Positions 1-8,768 of a DNA stretch of 64,000 nucleotides are shown here, piece after piece. Below the pieces are notes generated by a model. The model saw only the letters and a program-made list of their open reading frames with translations. It was not told where the DNA came from and made no database searches. Positions within the stretch are counted from its first letter, which is position 1, and the number at the start of each line of letters is the position of its first letter. The DNA comes from Lichenicola sp964236105 (GTDB lineage Bacteria; Pseudomonadota; Alphaproteobacteria; Acetobacterales; Acetobacteraceae), in NCBI GenBank assembly GCA_964236105.1, contig CAXSBC010000001.1, forward strand, positions 310,001-374,000, read 5' to 3'. Both the position numbers and the translations under genes were made by a program.

Positions 1-511
1 TCTTGTTCAGGATGATCACGTCGGCGAACGCGATCTGGTTGCGCGCCTCCGCGCTGTCGGCGAGCCGCGCCGGCAGGTTCAGCGCGTCGACCACCGTCAC
101 CACCGCATCGAGCCGCGTCCTGGCGCGCACCTCGTCATCGACGAAGAAGGTCTGCGCCACCGGGGCGGGATCGGCGAGCCCGGTGGTCTCGACGATGATG
201 CCGTCGAACTTGGTGCGCCGCTTCATCAGCGTGCCCAGGATGCGGATCAGGTCGCCGCGCACGGTGCAGCAGATGCAGCCGTTGTTCATCTCGAACACCT
301 CCTCGTCGGCGTCGACGACGAGGTCGTTATCCACCCCGAGCTCTCCGAACTCGTTGATCACCACCGCATACTTGCGGCCGTGCTGGGCGGTGAGGATGTG
401 GTTGAGCAGCGTGGTCTTGCCGGCACCCAGATAGCCGGTCAGCACCGTCACCGGCACCAGCGCCGGGTCGGCGGCCGCGTCGGGCCGGGTGTCTGTCGCT
501 GTGTCAGCCAT
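1..511 (-). CDS. CobW/G3E-family GTPase (metallochaperone type), 3' end outside window
   Basis: N-terminal 170 residues of a G3E GTPase; the C-terminus lies beyond the left edge. The P-loop GYLGAGKTT is at residues 26-34 and the family metal-binding motif GCICC is at residues 78-82 (Cys79, 81, 82). The ATG is at 511. It overlaps the last codons of the upstream O-antigen-ligase-like gene by 8 bases, so translational coupling is likely. Known family members deliver zinc, cobalt or other metals to client enzymes using GTP. The window does not show which metal is handled: no Zur box, cobalamin gene or nitrile hydratase gene is next to it. Family call is sure, substrate unknown. Confidence 0.93.
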   Translation of the reverse strand, partial: MADTATDTRPDAAADPALVPVTVLTGYLGAGKTTLLNHILTAQHGRKYAVVINEFGELGVDNDLVVDADEEVFEMNNGCICCTVRGDLIRILGTLMKRRTKFDGIIVETTGLADPAPVAQTFFVDDEVRARTRLDAVVTVVDALNLPARLADSAEARNQIAFADVIILNK

Positions 512-1979
512 GGTGCGTCTCGCTCTGCGGTTCGGCTGCATATAGGCGGCGGCCGGTCTGTGGCCCAGGGGCGGGGCCAGCCTCGGGGCCAGGTTGGGGA
601 GGGGTGGACCGGACACGGGACGCGGCCTCGACGTCCGCCAGCCCGGCGCCGAGCAGCAGGAAGAGCCAGCCGCCGAGCGGCATGTTGGTGAAGGCGCTGG
701 CCGAGGCGAGCGGCCACTCGTTGGCCAGCACCGCGGCGAACAGCCCGACCCGCCAGGCCTGCAGCAGGCCCCCGCCCGCGGCGGCGTCCGGCCGCAGCAG
801 CCCGTGCGACAGCCGGATCAGCCAGGCGCCGAGCATGGCGCAGAACAGCGCCAGGCCGGGGAGCCCGGCATCGGTCAGCGCCTGCAGGTAGTGGTTGTGG
901 GCATGCTGGACGCAGATGCCGGCCCCGCCGCCCTCGCCGATAGCGGCGCCCCAGGGCGGCCAGCCGTGGAAATAGGCCGGATCGGCGCAGCCGTTACGGA
1001 AGCCGTCGAAGCCGAGGCCGGTGAGCGGGTTGGCGATGCCGATCGACAGCGCCCTCGCATAGATCAGCCCGTAGGGGCTCTGGCCGAAATGATGCAGCTG
1101 CCGGCCGAACAGCAGCACCAGGTGACGGAAGCTGCCCGGCGACACGAAGGCCGACGCCGCCACCAGCAGCGGTGCAGCGACGAGTGCCACCAGCAGCGGC
1201 GGCCGCAGCCTGCGCAGCAGCAGCCCCGAGACCAGCAGCCCCAGCAGCAGCAGCAGCAGCGGCATGCGCTGGCCTGCCAGCACGATCATCGCGATGCCGG
1301 CCAGCAGCGGCAGCGGCAGCCCGAGGCGCCACAGCCACCGCCGCGCGGGCGACACGCCGTCCGCCGCCCGCTGCGCCAGCCAGGCGCTGGCGACCAGCGT
1401 CACCGGCAGCAGCAGCCGCGACAGCGGTGCTGCCGCGCGCGGCTTGTCGTAGGGTCCGGTCAGGGTGCCGTCGCCGTAGCGCGGGTCGCCGAACAGGTTC
1501 AGCCCCGTCACCTGCTGCAGCAGCATCTGGGCCGCGATGTAGAGACAGGCGGCCGCCAGGAGCCAGCGCAGCAGCCGGCGCGGGCCGGGCGCTGCGAGCA
1601 TGCGGTGCTGCAGCGCTGCCGCGAACACCACGAAGCGCAGCGTGAACACCGCCTGGGCCAGGCCGCGCCATCCGCCGGCCCCGAACGGACCCACCGGGAT
1701 CGAGCAGACCGTCAGCCATCCCCACCAGAGCAGGCCGACCGGCACCCAGGAGGCGCGCAGCCAGCGCCAGTCGCCGCCGAGGCCCGAGCGCAGCAGGAAC
1801 GCGACCGCGACGATGTCGATCAGCGCCTCGGCGATGCCGCGACCATGCAGCAGGAACAGCGGGCACAGCAGCGTCGCCGCCACGCCCAGCCCGTCGAGCA
1901 GCCGGATCGTCGATGATGTCGGACCAGGCAGGCGGGGCATCGCCAGGGCGGCTAGCCGGGCGCGCGGCAAGGGGACCAC
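504..1979 (-). CDS. O-antigen ligase / polymerase-like (WaaL/Wzy_C family) membrane protein
   Basis: A 491-residue polytopic membrane protein with about ten hydrophobic helices (for example ALIDIVAVAFLL, PLLLLLLGLLVSGLLL). A large loop ends in HAHNHYLQALTDAGLPGL near residue 360, the HNxYL pattern typical of the Wzy_C domain in O-antigen ligases and polymerases. The GTG start at 1979 overlaps the upstream glycosyltransferase by 28 bases; an ATG at 1940, 12 bases after that stop, is an equally good start. The glycosyltransferase immediately upstream supports a role in surface polysaccharide or LPS assembly. The C-terminal tail (about 40 residues) is Pro/Gly-rich and probably disordered. Confidence 0.85.
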   Translation of the reverse strand: MVPLPRARLAALAMPRLPGPTSSTIRLLDGLGVAATLLCPLFLLHGRGIAEALIDIVAVAFLLRSGLGGDWRWLRASWVPVGLLWWGWLTVCSIPVGPFGAGGWRGLAQAVFTLRFVVFAAALQHRMLAAPGPRRLLRWLLAAACLYIAAQMLLQQVTGLNLFGDPRYGDGTLTGPYDKPRAAAPLSRLLLPVTLVASAWLAQRAADGVSPARRWLWRLGLPLPLLAGIAMIVLAGQRMPLLLLLLGLLVSGLLLRRLRPPLLVALVAAPLLVAASAFVSPGSFRHLVLLFGRQLHHFGQSPYGLIYARALSIGIANPLTGLGFDGFRNGCADPAYFHGWPPWGAAIGEGGGAGICVQHAHNHYLQALTDAGLPGLALFCAMLGAWLIRLSHGLLRPDAAAGGGLLQAWRVGLFAAVLANEWPLASASAFTNMPLGGWLFLLLGAGLADVEAASRVRSTPPQPGPEAGPAPGPQTGRRLYAAEPQSETHHG

Positions 1980-3052
1980 GCCTCCGCCCGCAGCGCCGCC
2001 AGCCGCAGGCGGGCTGCCGGCAGGTCGAAGTCGGCCGCCCTGGCGCGTCCGGCGCGAGCCAGCAGCATCCGGGCCGGCAGATCGACCGCCAAGCGTCGCA
2101 GCGCCTCGGCCAGCAGGCCGGGCCGGTCCGGATCCACGAGCATCGCCGCCCCGCCGGTCGCGAGCTCCGCCAGACCGCCGCGGCCGGAGGTGATCAGCGC
2201 GGCACCGCTCGCCATCGCCTCCAGGGCGGTGAGGCCGAACGGCTCTGGCCAGCGGCTGGGCACCACGACGATCGCGGCCCGCGCCATCGCCGCCAGCACC
2301 GCCGCATGCGGCCGGTAGCCGGCGAGCACGATGCCGGCACCCGCCGCCGCCGGACGCAGCCGCGCCAGGAACGGGGTGTCGGCCGAGCCAGGCATGAAAC
2401 GGTCGGCGCCGATCATCTCCGCCCGCCAGCCGGGCAGATCCGGCAGCGCCTGCGCGCAGGCGGCGACGAAGCTGTCCGCGCCCTTGTCGGCGACCAGGCG
2501 GCCGGCGAACAGGATCAGCCTGTCGCGCGCTTGCGACGGCAGCACCGGCGGCAGCGCCGACAGATCGAGGCAGTTGGGCAGCAGCGCGACCGGCACGCCG
2601 CCGGCCCCGTCGCGGAAGCGCCGCCGCAGATGCTCCGACACGACCACGATGCGCATCCGCCGTCCGAGCGCGCGCCGCGCCCGCGGCGTCCGCGCGAGAC
2701 GCATGCCCTGCGGATCATTGTGCAGGAACAGGGTGAGCGGGACGGCGGGAAACCGCCGCGCCAGCATGGCGGCGATCTCGGGGCGGTTATGCACCTCGAT
2801 CAGCTCGGGCGGCAGCTCGGGCGGCAGGTCCCGCAGCAGCCGCGCCGCGCCGACGGCGTAGCGGCGCCCGGGCCCCATCACCGGGAAGCCGGCGGGCGAG
2901 ACCGGCAGGAAGCGGCGATCGGCGAAAGGCGGCAGGCCTGTGGCAGCGCCCAGGATCAGGTCCTGCGGCGTCGACAGCCTGTGCACCAGCAGCCCGACCG
3001 CGCCGACCGCATCGGGCGAGAAGCCTTCCCGCGGCGGCAGCACGATCGCCAC
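1952..3052 (-). CDS. Glycosyltransferase family 4 (GT-B fold)
   Basis: A GT4 enzyme of about 366 residues. The N-terminal half begins VAIVLPPREGFSPDAVGAVG, as in acceptor domains of this family. The C-terminal donor domain shows LILFAGRLVADKG and the E-x7-E signature EPFGLTALEAMASG. The frame stays open upstream into the GST gene, but homology-like sequence starts at the GTG at 3052, 21 bases after the GST stop; no strong ribosome site marks the start, so a few extra N-terminal residues are possible. Together with the WaaL-like gene downstream it probably builds a cell-surface glycan. Donor sugar and acceptor are unknown. Confidence 0.85.
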   Translation of the reverse strand: MAIVLPPREGFSPDAVGAVGLLVHRLSTPQDLILGAATGLPPFADRRFLPVSPAGFPVMGPGRRYAVGAARLLRDLPPELPPELIEVHNRPEIAAMLARRFPAVPLTLFLHNDPQGMRLARTPRARRALGRRMRIVVVSEHLRRRFRDGAGGVPVALLPNCLDLSALPPVLPSQARDRLILFAGRLVADKGADSFVAACAQALPDLPGWRAEMIGADRFMPGSADTPFLARLRPAAAGAGIVLAGYRPHAAVLAAMARAAIVVVPSRWPEPFGLTALEAMASGAALITSGRGGLAELATGGAAMLVDPDRPGLLAEALRRLAVDLPARMLLARAGRARAADFDLPAARLRLAALRAEAWSPCRAPG

Positions 3053-3072
3053 CCGCGCCGGCGCCGGTCCGC

Positions 3073-3735
3073 TCAGGGAACGCTCTCGTAGCGGTCGAGC
3101 TGCCAGGAGGAAGGCTCCGACGCCGCATCCTCGGCCCACTGCGCCATCAGCGGATGCGCCAGCACCGCGTCGCGGTAGGCCGCCGGCACCTCGCCGAGCG
3201 GCACCCGGTAGCCGGCGAGGCGCGCCACCACCGGCGCGAACATCGCGTCGGCCGCGCCGAAGGCGGCTCCGAACAGGAACGGGCCGCCGGCGCCGTGCGC
3301 CTGCCGCGTGTCCTGCCAGAGCCGGCAGATCCGGTCGATGTCGGCCTGCACGTCGGCTGCGATGCCGCTGGCCAGCGGACGCGCGCGGCCCAGGTTCATC
3401 GGCATGGCCAGACGCAGCGGCCGGAAGCCCGCGTGCATCTCGGCTGCCAGCACCCGCGCCCGGCTACGGGCGCGCCGGTCGTCCGGCCAGAGCCCCGGCA
3501 CCAGCTCGGCGCAGTACTCGCCGATCGCCAGGCTGTCCCAGACCCGGTTGCCGTCATGCTCGAGATACGGCACCAGCCCGCTGGGCGACACCGCGGCGAT
3601 GGCGGCGGTGGTGCCGGCGGCGAGCGGGATCACCTGCACGTCGACATCGAGCCCGGCCAGCCGCACCATCAGCCAGCCGCGCAGCGACCAGGAGGAATAG
3701 CGCCTGGTGCCGATATACAGGGTGCCGGCTGACAT
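3073..3735 (-). CDS. Glutathione S-transferase family protein
   Basis: A 220-residue soluble protein of normal GST length. The thioredoxin-like N-terminal domain carries RRYSSWSLRGW (candidate catalytic Ser near residue 14), the cis-proline segment GLVPYLE and the glutathione-binding segment DSLAIGEYC. The all-helical C-terminal domain follows from about residue 90. It sits in the long minus-strand operon, 25 bases after a small membrane ORF. Many bacterial GSTs of this subfamily detoxify electrophiles, but the substrate cannot be read from sequence. Confidence 0.9.
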   Translation of the reverse strand: MSAGTLYIGTRRYSSWSLRGWLMVRLAGLDVDVQVIPLAAGTTAAIAAVSPSGLVPYLEHDGNRVWDSLAIGEYCAELVPGLWPDDRRARSRARVLAAEMHAGFRPLRLAMPMNLGRARPLASGIAADVQADIDRICRLWQDTRQAHGAGGPFLFGAAFGAADAMFAPVVARLAGYRVPLGEVPAAYRDAVLAHPLMAQWAEDAASEPSSWQLDRYESVP

Positions 3736-3760
3736 CGGACGCTCCAGAAGACCAGGCGCC

Positions 3761-3931
3761 TTACCTAGATCGCCGGCCGGAGATCGGCAAACGGCGGGTT
3801 GAGCGGACGCCCTCGCCAGGAAGCGCGAGCCGGCACCAGATCAGGCCGGCCGCGATCGGCATGGCCATCGTCGCCAGCAGCCAGCCGCCGCCCGTCCGGA
3901 ACGACAGCGCGCAGCCGACCCCCGGGATCAT
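3761..3931 (-). CDS. Small putative membrane protein (56 aa), translationally coupled to mnmA
   Basis: The ATG at 3931 overlaps the mnmA stop codon (ATGA), and the frame runs 56 codons to TAA. One hydrophobic stretch, GWLLATMAMPIAAGLIW (residues 17-33), could span the membrane and is followed by a basic tail (RSTRRLPISGRRSR). The 4-base overlap, the 25-base gap to the GST start and the shared direction fit a real member of the operon. No known family is recognised. The alternative is that this is merely open spacer between two genes. Confidence 0.4.
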   Translation of the reverse strand: MIPGVGCALSFRTGGGWLLATMAMPIAAGLIWCRLALPGEGVRSTRRLPISGRRSR

Positions 3932-4983
3932 GCGCGGCTGATGAAGCCGCCGCCGAGGATGCGGCTTCCGTCATAGAACACGCAGGCCTGCCCGGGGGCG
4001 GGCAGCGCCGGCTCGTCGAGCCGCACATGGCTATCCTCGACCGTCGCCGGCCGCGCCGGCTCGCGGGCGCGCAGCTGCACCTGGCAGCGCAGCGGCCCCG
4101 GCGGCCGGTCGATCAGCCAGTTCACGTCGCGCACCGACACCCTGTCGGTGGCGGAGCGGTCGCGCGGCCCGACCACCACGCGGCGCGTGGCCGGATCGAG
4201 CGACACCACCCGCTGCCGCTCGCCGTGGCGCATCGCCGCCGGCCCCAGGCGCTTGGATTGCCCGACGGTGTAGCCGGCCAGCCCCGCATGGCGGCCGAGC
4301 ACCCGGCCGTCGCCATCGACGATCTCGCCCGGCTCGGCGGTCTCCGGCCGCAGCCGGGTCACCAGCGACGCGTAGGAGCCCTGCGGCACGAAGCACAGAT
4401 CCTGGCTGTCGGGCTTGGCGGCGACGGCGAGGCCGAGCCGTTCCGCCTCCGCCCGCACCGCCTGCTTGTCCGCCATCTCGCCGAGCGGAAAGCGCAGGAA
4501 GTCGAGCTGGTCGCGCGTGGTGGCGAACAGGAACCAGCTCTGGTCGCGGCTTCCATCGACCGGACGATGCAGCTCGGCGCCGGCCGGGCCCTGCAGCCGG
4601 CGGACATAGTGCCCGGTGGCCATCGCCTCGCAGCCGAGCTCGCGCGCCAGCCCGAGCAGGTCGGTGAACTTGACCCCCTGATTGCAGGCGATGCACGGCA
4701 CCGGAGTCTCGCCCGCCGCATAGGCGTCAGCGAACCGCTCGATCACGCTCTCGCGGAAGCGGCGCTCGGCGTCGATGACGTAGTGCGGGATGCCGAGCCG
4801 GTCGGCCACGCGCCTCGCATCGTGGATGTCGTCGCCAGCGCAGCAGGCGCCCCTGCGCCTTGCCGCAGCGCCCTGGTCGTAGAGCTGCAGCGTGGCGCCC
4901 ACCACCTCGTGGCCCTGGCCCGCCAGCATCCCGGCGACGACGCTGCTGTCCACGCCGCCCGACATCGCGACCAGCACGCGCAT
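3928..4983 (-). CDS. mnmA: tRNA-specific 2-thiouridylase MnmA
   Basis: A 351-residue enzyme that activates the wobble uridine of tRNA(Lys/Glu/Gln) with ATP and inserts sulfur at C2. The PP-loop SGGVDSS is at residues 8-14. The two sulfur-relay cysteines are visible as Cys100 (ACNQGVKF; a further Cys at 97) and Cys197 (DSQDLCFVPQG). The C-terminal barrel domain ends FYDGSRILGGGFISR. It starts 10 bases after the ferredoxin gene, within a run led by two cysteine desulfurases that could supply the persulfide. No TusA-E relay genes are present in this window. Confidence 0.97.
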   Translation of the reverse strand: MRVLVAMSGGVDSSVVAGMLAGQGHEVVGATLQLYDQGAAARRRGACCAGDDIHDARRVADRLGIPHYVIDAERRFRESVIERFADAYAAGETPVPCIACNQGVKFTDLLGLARELGCEAMATGHYVRRLQGPAGAELHRPVDGSRDQSWFLFATTRDQLDFLRFPLGEMADKQAVRAEAERLGLAVAAKPDSQDLCFVPQGSYASLVTRLRPETAEPGEIVDGDGRVLGRHAGLAGYTVGQSKRLGPAAMRHGERQRVVSLDPATRRVVVGPRDRSATDRVSVRDVNWLIDRPPGPLRCQVQLRAREPARPATVEDSHVRLDEPALPAPGQACVFYDGSRILGGGFISRA

Positions 4984-4993
4984 GCGGCGTGCC

Positions 4994-5308
4994 TCAGCCG
5001 GCCTTGGGCAGCCGCACCACGAGCCCGTCGAGGGCGGGGGTGATGACGATCTGGCAGCCCAGGCGCGAGGTCTTCTCCAGCCCGAAGGCGAGGTCGAGCA
5101 TGTCTTCCTCGTCCGCGGTCGGCTTGGCGAGCTTGTCAGCCCAGGACGGGTCGACGATCACGTGGCAGGTGGCGCAGGCGAGCGAGCCCTCGCAGGCGCC
5201 TTCCAGATCGACGCCGTGACGATGCGCGATCTCCAGCACCGACAGCCCGGCCTGCGCCTCGACCGTGCGGGGCACGCCGTTATGCTCGATGAAGACCATG
5301 CTGGGCAT
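4994..5308 (-). CDS. [2Fe-2S] ferredoxin (ISC/adrenodoxin type)
   Basis: A 104-residue ferredoxin. Cluster ligands are Cys39, Cys45, Cys48 (ACEGSLACATC) and Cys85 (LGCQI), the C-x5-C-x2-C...C spacing of ISC/adrenodoxin-type ferredoxins. The ATG at 5308 (MPSMVFIEHNG) was chosen because it matches the usual family N-terminus; the longer frame to 5383 adds only upstream sequence. It lies between cysteine desulfurase and mnmA, so it probably supplies electrons for sulfur or Fe-S chemistry. Confidence 0.95.
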   Translation of the reverse strand: MPSMVFIEHNGVPRTVEAQAGLSVLEIAHRHGVDLEGACEGSLACATCHVIVDPSWADKLAKPTADEEDMLDLAFGLEKTSRLGCQIVITPALDGLVVRLPKAG

Positions 5309-5357
5309 CAGTGCGACCTCGCCCGGACCCGGGCCTGCGAAGGATGGAAAGAGGACT

Positions 5358-6505
5358 CTATGCCGGGACCGGCGCCGATGCATGGGCGCGCGCGAGGCAG
5401 TCCGCGGCCTGGTCCAGCTCGCTGGCGGAGGTAAAGCGTCCGATCGCCAGGCGCAAGCTCCGCGCCGCCTCCGCCTGCGTCAGCCCCATCGCGGTCAGCA
5501 CGTGCGACGGCGCCACCTCGGCCGCCTGGCAGGCCGAGCCGGTCGACAGGCAGAGCTGCGGCGCGTCAGCCATCACCGCGAGCGCCGTCCGTCCGGGCAG
5601 GCGCAGGTTGAGGTTGCCGGGAATGCGGTGCTCCAGCGTGCCGTTGACGACGATGCCGGGGATCAGCGCCTGCAGGCGCGCGAGCAGCCGGTCGCGGAGC
5701 GCGCGCAGCCGCTGCGACTCGTCCGCCTGCTCCAGCCGGGCGAGCCGCGCCGCCTCGCCGAGCCCGACCACCAGGGGGGTCGGCAGGGTGCCTGAGCGCA
5801 GGCCCCGCTCCTGCCCGCCGCCGGAGAACAGCGGCGCCAGCCGCACGCGGGGACGACGCCGCACGAACAGCGCGCCGACGCCCTTCGGCCCATAGAACTT
5901 GTGTCCGCTGATCGAGGCCAGATCGAGATCCAGCGCCCTGACGTCGAGCGGCAGCTTGCCCGCCGCCTGCGCCAGGTCGCTGTGCAGCAGCGCGCCCGCG
6001 TCCCGCACCACCGGCGCCAGCGCCGCCAGATCCTGCACGATGCCGGTCTCGTTGTTCACCGCCATGATGCTCACCAGCAGCGTCGGCACCGAGAGCGCGT
6101 GCCGCAGCCGCTCGGGATCGAGACGCCCGTCCGGCTCCACCGGCAGCAGCACCGGCTCGAAGCCGTCCTCCTCCAGGTCGCGCACCGACTCCAGGACGCA
6201 CTGGTGCTCGGTGGCCAGCGTGATCACGCGCCGGCGGCCATCGCCGCTGCGGCGCGCGTGGCGGGCGGCACCCTTGATCGCCAGGTTGTTGGATTCGGTG
6301 GCGCCGGAGGTGAAGACCAGCTCGCGCGGATCGGCGCGCAGCAGCAAGGCGAGCTCGCGGCGCGCCCCCTCGACCGCGTCCGCCGCCTCCTGGCCCATCG
6401 CGTGCTCGGCGCTGTGCGGGTTGCCGAAGCAGCGCGTGAACCAGGGCAGCATCGCCTGCACCACCCGCGGATCGCAGGCGGTGGTGGCCTGGTTGTCGAG
6501 ATAGA

Positions 6506-6509
<4 letters not shown>
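5358..6509 (-). CDS. Cysteine desulfurase, NifS/IscS-type, second of tandem pair
   Basis: A 383-residue PLP enzyme removing sulfur from cysteine. The N-terminus is MIYLDNQATT. The PLP lysine is Lys204 in SGHKFYGPKG and the persulfide cysteine is Cys327 in STGSACQAA; the ATESNN phosphate-binding segment is also present. The ATG at 6509 overlaps the stop of the preceding desulfurase gene (ATGA), so both are co-translated. No iscU, hscA or iscR lies beside it, which argues for tRNA thiolation or general sulfur supply rather than a full ISC machine. Confidence 0.95.
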
Positions 6510-7633
<1,124 letters not shown>

Positions 7634-8102
7634 CATCGTCCTCACGCTTCCGTGTGATCCCGCGATACCGCGCCATGCGAGGCGCAGCGGTATTCCGTTG
7701 TAATTGCTGGAACCGTCTCGTTATAGAGTTCAGGCGGCACCGGCAGCGACACCTCGCCATGATGCCGCTCCGCGACCTGGCCGGAGGTGCCAGGACAGGG
7801 AGATGGACGATGTGCCCGAGGCTCGGGAAGTCAAGACGACCCTTCCTGCCTGCAGTCCCGCGCTCGACGCACGCGTGACCTGCAGGCTCTTTGAAGCATA
7901 GGCGGTTCCACGTCATATGACTGTCATTGATGACCGCGGCCGCCAGGCCATCTACGCCTGGAACAAGCCGGCTCCGGTCGATGCCGACATATCGCTGGAT
8001 TGACCATGGGACTCACCCGGCGGGGCATCGCCGGGTGCCGATCGCGTCGCAACAAGCTGCCATCCATGCCACCGGATGCAGCAACAAGAATCGCGGGAAA
8101 TT
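7634..8102. other. Divergent spacer between desulfurase operon and hydrolase gene
   Basis: 469 bases without a certain gene; it must hold the promoters of both flanking units, but no consensus -35/-10 pair stands out. Two short plus-strand frames lie in one register: 7803-7901 (MDDVPEAREVKTTL..., 32 aa) and 7917-8003 (MTVIDDRGRQAIYAWNK..., 28 aa). A perfect 9-bp stem with a 6-base loop (CACCCGGCG / CGCCGGGTG, 8014-8037) follows the second frame and precedes the hydrolase start by 65 bases. It could be a leader-peptide/attenuator arrangement or a decayed gene. Confidence 0.4.
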
Positions 8103-8768
8103 ATGCCTGAGGTGATGTTCGCCGGCCCTGACGGCCGACTCGAGGGACGCTACCACCATTCCGGCGAGAGCAATGCGCCGCTCGCCCTGATCCTGCAGCC
8201 GCATCCGATGCATGGCGGCACCATGAACAACCGAATCACCTACACGATGTATCGCAGCTTCGAGCGGCTCGGCTTCTCGGTGATGCGCTTCAACTTCCGG
8301 GGCGTCGGCCGCAGCCAGGGCCGCTATGACGGCGGCATCGGCGAGATCTCGGACGCCGCCGCCGCGCTGGACTGGATGCAGATGGTCAACCCGAACTCGG
8401 GCGGGCTGTGGATCGCCGGCTATTCGTTCGGCGCCTTCGTCGGCATGCAGCTGCTGATGCGCCGTCCGGAGATCTCCGGCTGGATCAGCGTGGCCCCTCC
8501 CGCCAACCACTATGATTTCGGCTTTCTCGCCCCCTGTCCCTGCGGCGGGCTGATGCTGCATGGCGGCTCCGACGAGCTCGTGCCCGAGCCTGCCGTGCGC
8601 AAGCTGGTCGACAAGCTGAACACCCAGAAGAACGTCACGGTCGACTACCGCGTCTTCGCCGGCGCCGACCATGTGTTCGCCAACCATGCCGAGCCCGTCT
8701 CCGACGCGGTGGAGGAGTATGTCGGCAAGGCCGTCGCCCGCAAGGCGATGACCCTCGCCGCCGACTAG
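8103..8768 (+). CDS. Alpha/beta hydrolase
   Basis: A 221-residue cytoplasmic alpha/beta hydrolase. The nucleophile elbow is GYSFGAF (Ser108), the acid is probably Asp157 (GGSDELVPE) and the histidine is His190 (GADHVF), so the triad is complete. An HPHPMHGG-like oxyanion region near residue 36 is typical of a family common in alphaproteobacteria. The start MPEVMFAGPDG (ATG 8103) was preferred over the in-frame ATG at 8076. It is divergent from the desulfurase operon. Its stop TAG shares the palindrome CTAG with the stop of convergent anmK. Substrate unknown. Confidence 0.9.
   Translation: MPEVMFAGPDGRLEGRYHHSGESNAPLALILQPHPMHGGTMNNRITYTMYRSFERLGFSVMRFNFRGVGRSQGRYDGGIGEISDAAAALDWMQMVNPNSGGLWIAGYSFGAFVGMQLLMRRPEISGWISVAPPANHYDFGFLAPCPCGGLMLHGGSDELVPEPAVRKLVDKLNTQKNVTVDYRVFAGADHVFANHAEPVSDAVEEYVGKAVARKAMTLAAD

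Noticed and set aside
594..3091. Long plus-strand frames opposite the O-antigen-ligase-like and glycosyltransferase genes
   Set aside because: Gln/Arg/Pro-rich shadows without hydrophobic or catalytic patterns; the minus-strand products are clear families.
3765..4028. An 87-codon minus-strand frame over the mnmA 3' end
   Set aside because: It overlaps mnmA in a different frame for 100 bases and has no coding features; the 56-codon frame 3761-3931 with ATGA coupling is the better candidate.
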